DNA of 11,132 nucleotides from CAYNYF01 sp964401385 (GTDB lineage Bacteria > Planctomycetota > Phycisphaerae > SM23-33), in the NCBI GenBank assembly GCA_964401385.1, contig CAYNYF010000108.1:1-11132 (forward strand), in the 5' to 3' direction. The first letter of the stretch is position 1. The number at the start of each line of letters is the position of its first letter. Positions 10,940-11,132 of this stretch are shown here, piece by piece. Position numbers and translations under genes: made by a program. Under the pieces are notes generated by a model. That model was not told where the DNA came from, ran no database searches, and saw only the letters and a program-made list of their open reading frames with translations.

Positions 10940-11132
10940 TCAAGCCGCGGACGACGCGAACCACAACACATATGTAGGGCGGGGCTACGGCCCCGCCAAA
11001 TGAACCATCAAGCCGCGAACCACGCGAACCACAACAGAGATGTAGGGGGGGCTGCCGCCCCGCCAAATGAACCATCAAGCCGCGAACCACGCGAACCACA
11101 ACCGAAATGTAGGGCGGGGCTACGGCCCCGCC
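10940..11132 (+). repeat. Tandem 68-bp hairpin repeat array, three palindromes, continuing past the window
   Basis: Palindrome units lie at 10975-10997, 11043-11064 and 11110-11132, with identical-length 45-nt linkers between them (10998-11042, 11065-11109) and a diverged linker at 10940-10974. Loops are TACG, TGCC and TACG. The middle unit is 1 nt short and lacks part of the perfect stem. The array stops exactly at the window edge, so more copies probably follow. The 10811-10939 stretch before it holds no gene. Confidence 0.9.

Noticed and set aside
10940..11132. CRISPR array
   Set aside because: The 45-nt linkers are nearly identical rather than unique, and the palindromes are not separated by variable spacers. 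This is a tandem or dispersed hairpin repeat, and no cas gene is present.

Overview
The window looks like a chromosome segment from a high-GC planctomycete-like bacterium (Planctomycetota, possibly Phycisphaerae-like; an inference). The clues are a PEP-CTERM protein with FG-GAP and dockerin-like 'VDGGDYTIWADNYG' repeats, a large secreted GH123/DUF4091-type protein, high GC throughout, and widely spaced, mostly single-gene transcription units. No ribosomal or phylogenetic marker is present beyond a partial tRNA, so the phylum is not proven.

Layout. 1-54: 5' part of a tRNA-Asn(GTT) on the minus strand, with its own promoter at 91-118. 119-608: no protein gene. It holds a minus-strand hairpin-plus-U-tract terminator (291-321), a plus-strand sigma70-like promoter (326-354) and a strongly foldable segment (about 361-562) that may be an unrecognised structured RNA. 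609-1517 (-): CPBP-family intramembrane protease. 1531-2358 (+): trpC. These two start codons diverge with only 13 bp between them. 2437-3099 (-): scpB. 3348-4586 (+): exported FG-GAP/dockerin-like/PEP-CTERM protein. 4700-6988 (-): a three-domain fusion of cyclic-nucleotide-binding domain, acetate-kinase-like domain and PduL phosphotransacylase. 7341-9596 (+): exported GH123-like protein with a perfect 7-bp hairpin just before its Shine-Dalgarno. 9634-10064: decayed insertion-sequence remnant with a transposase interrupted by an in-frame TGA. 10238-10810 (-): membrane-anchored YbjQ/UPF0145 protein, flanked on both sides by 68-bp-period GC-rich hairpin repeats that run off the right end.

How the genes relate. 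They are mostly unrelated housekeeping and accessory units rather than one operon: tryptophan synthesis (trpC), chromosome condensation (scpB), acetyl-CoA/acetate energy metabolism (fusion), and cell-surface or extracellular polysaccharide functions (PEP-CTERM protein, GH123-like protein). The best candidate for something undescribed is the fusion. It places a CRP-type sensor domain ahead of the two enzymes that convert acetyl-CoA to acetate plus ATP. Its kinase domain has replaced several normally invariant nucleotide/phosphate-site residues, while the PduL domain keeps its metal-site histidines.
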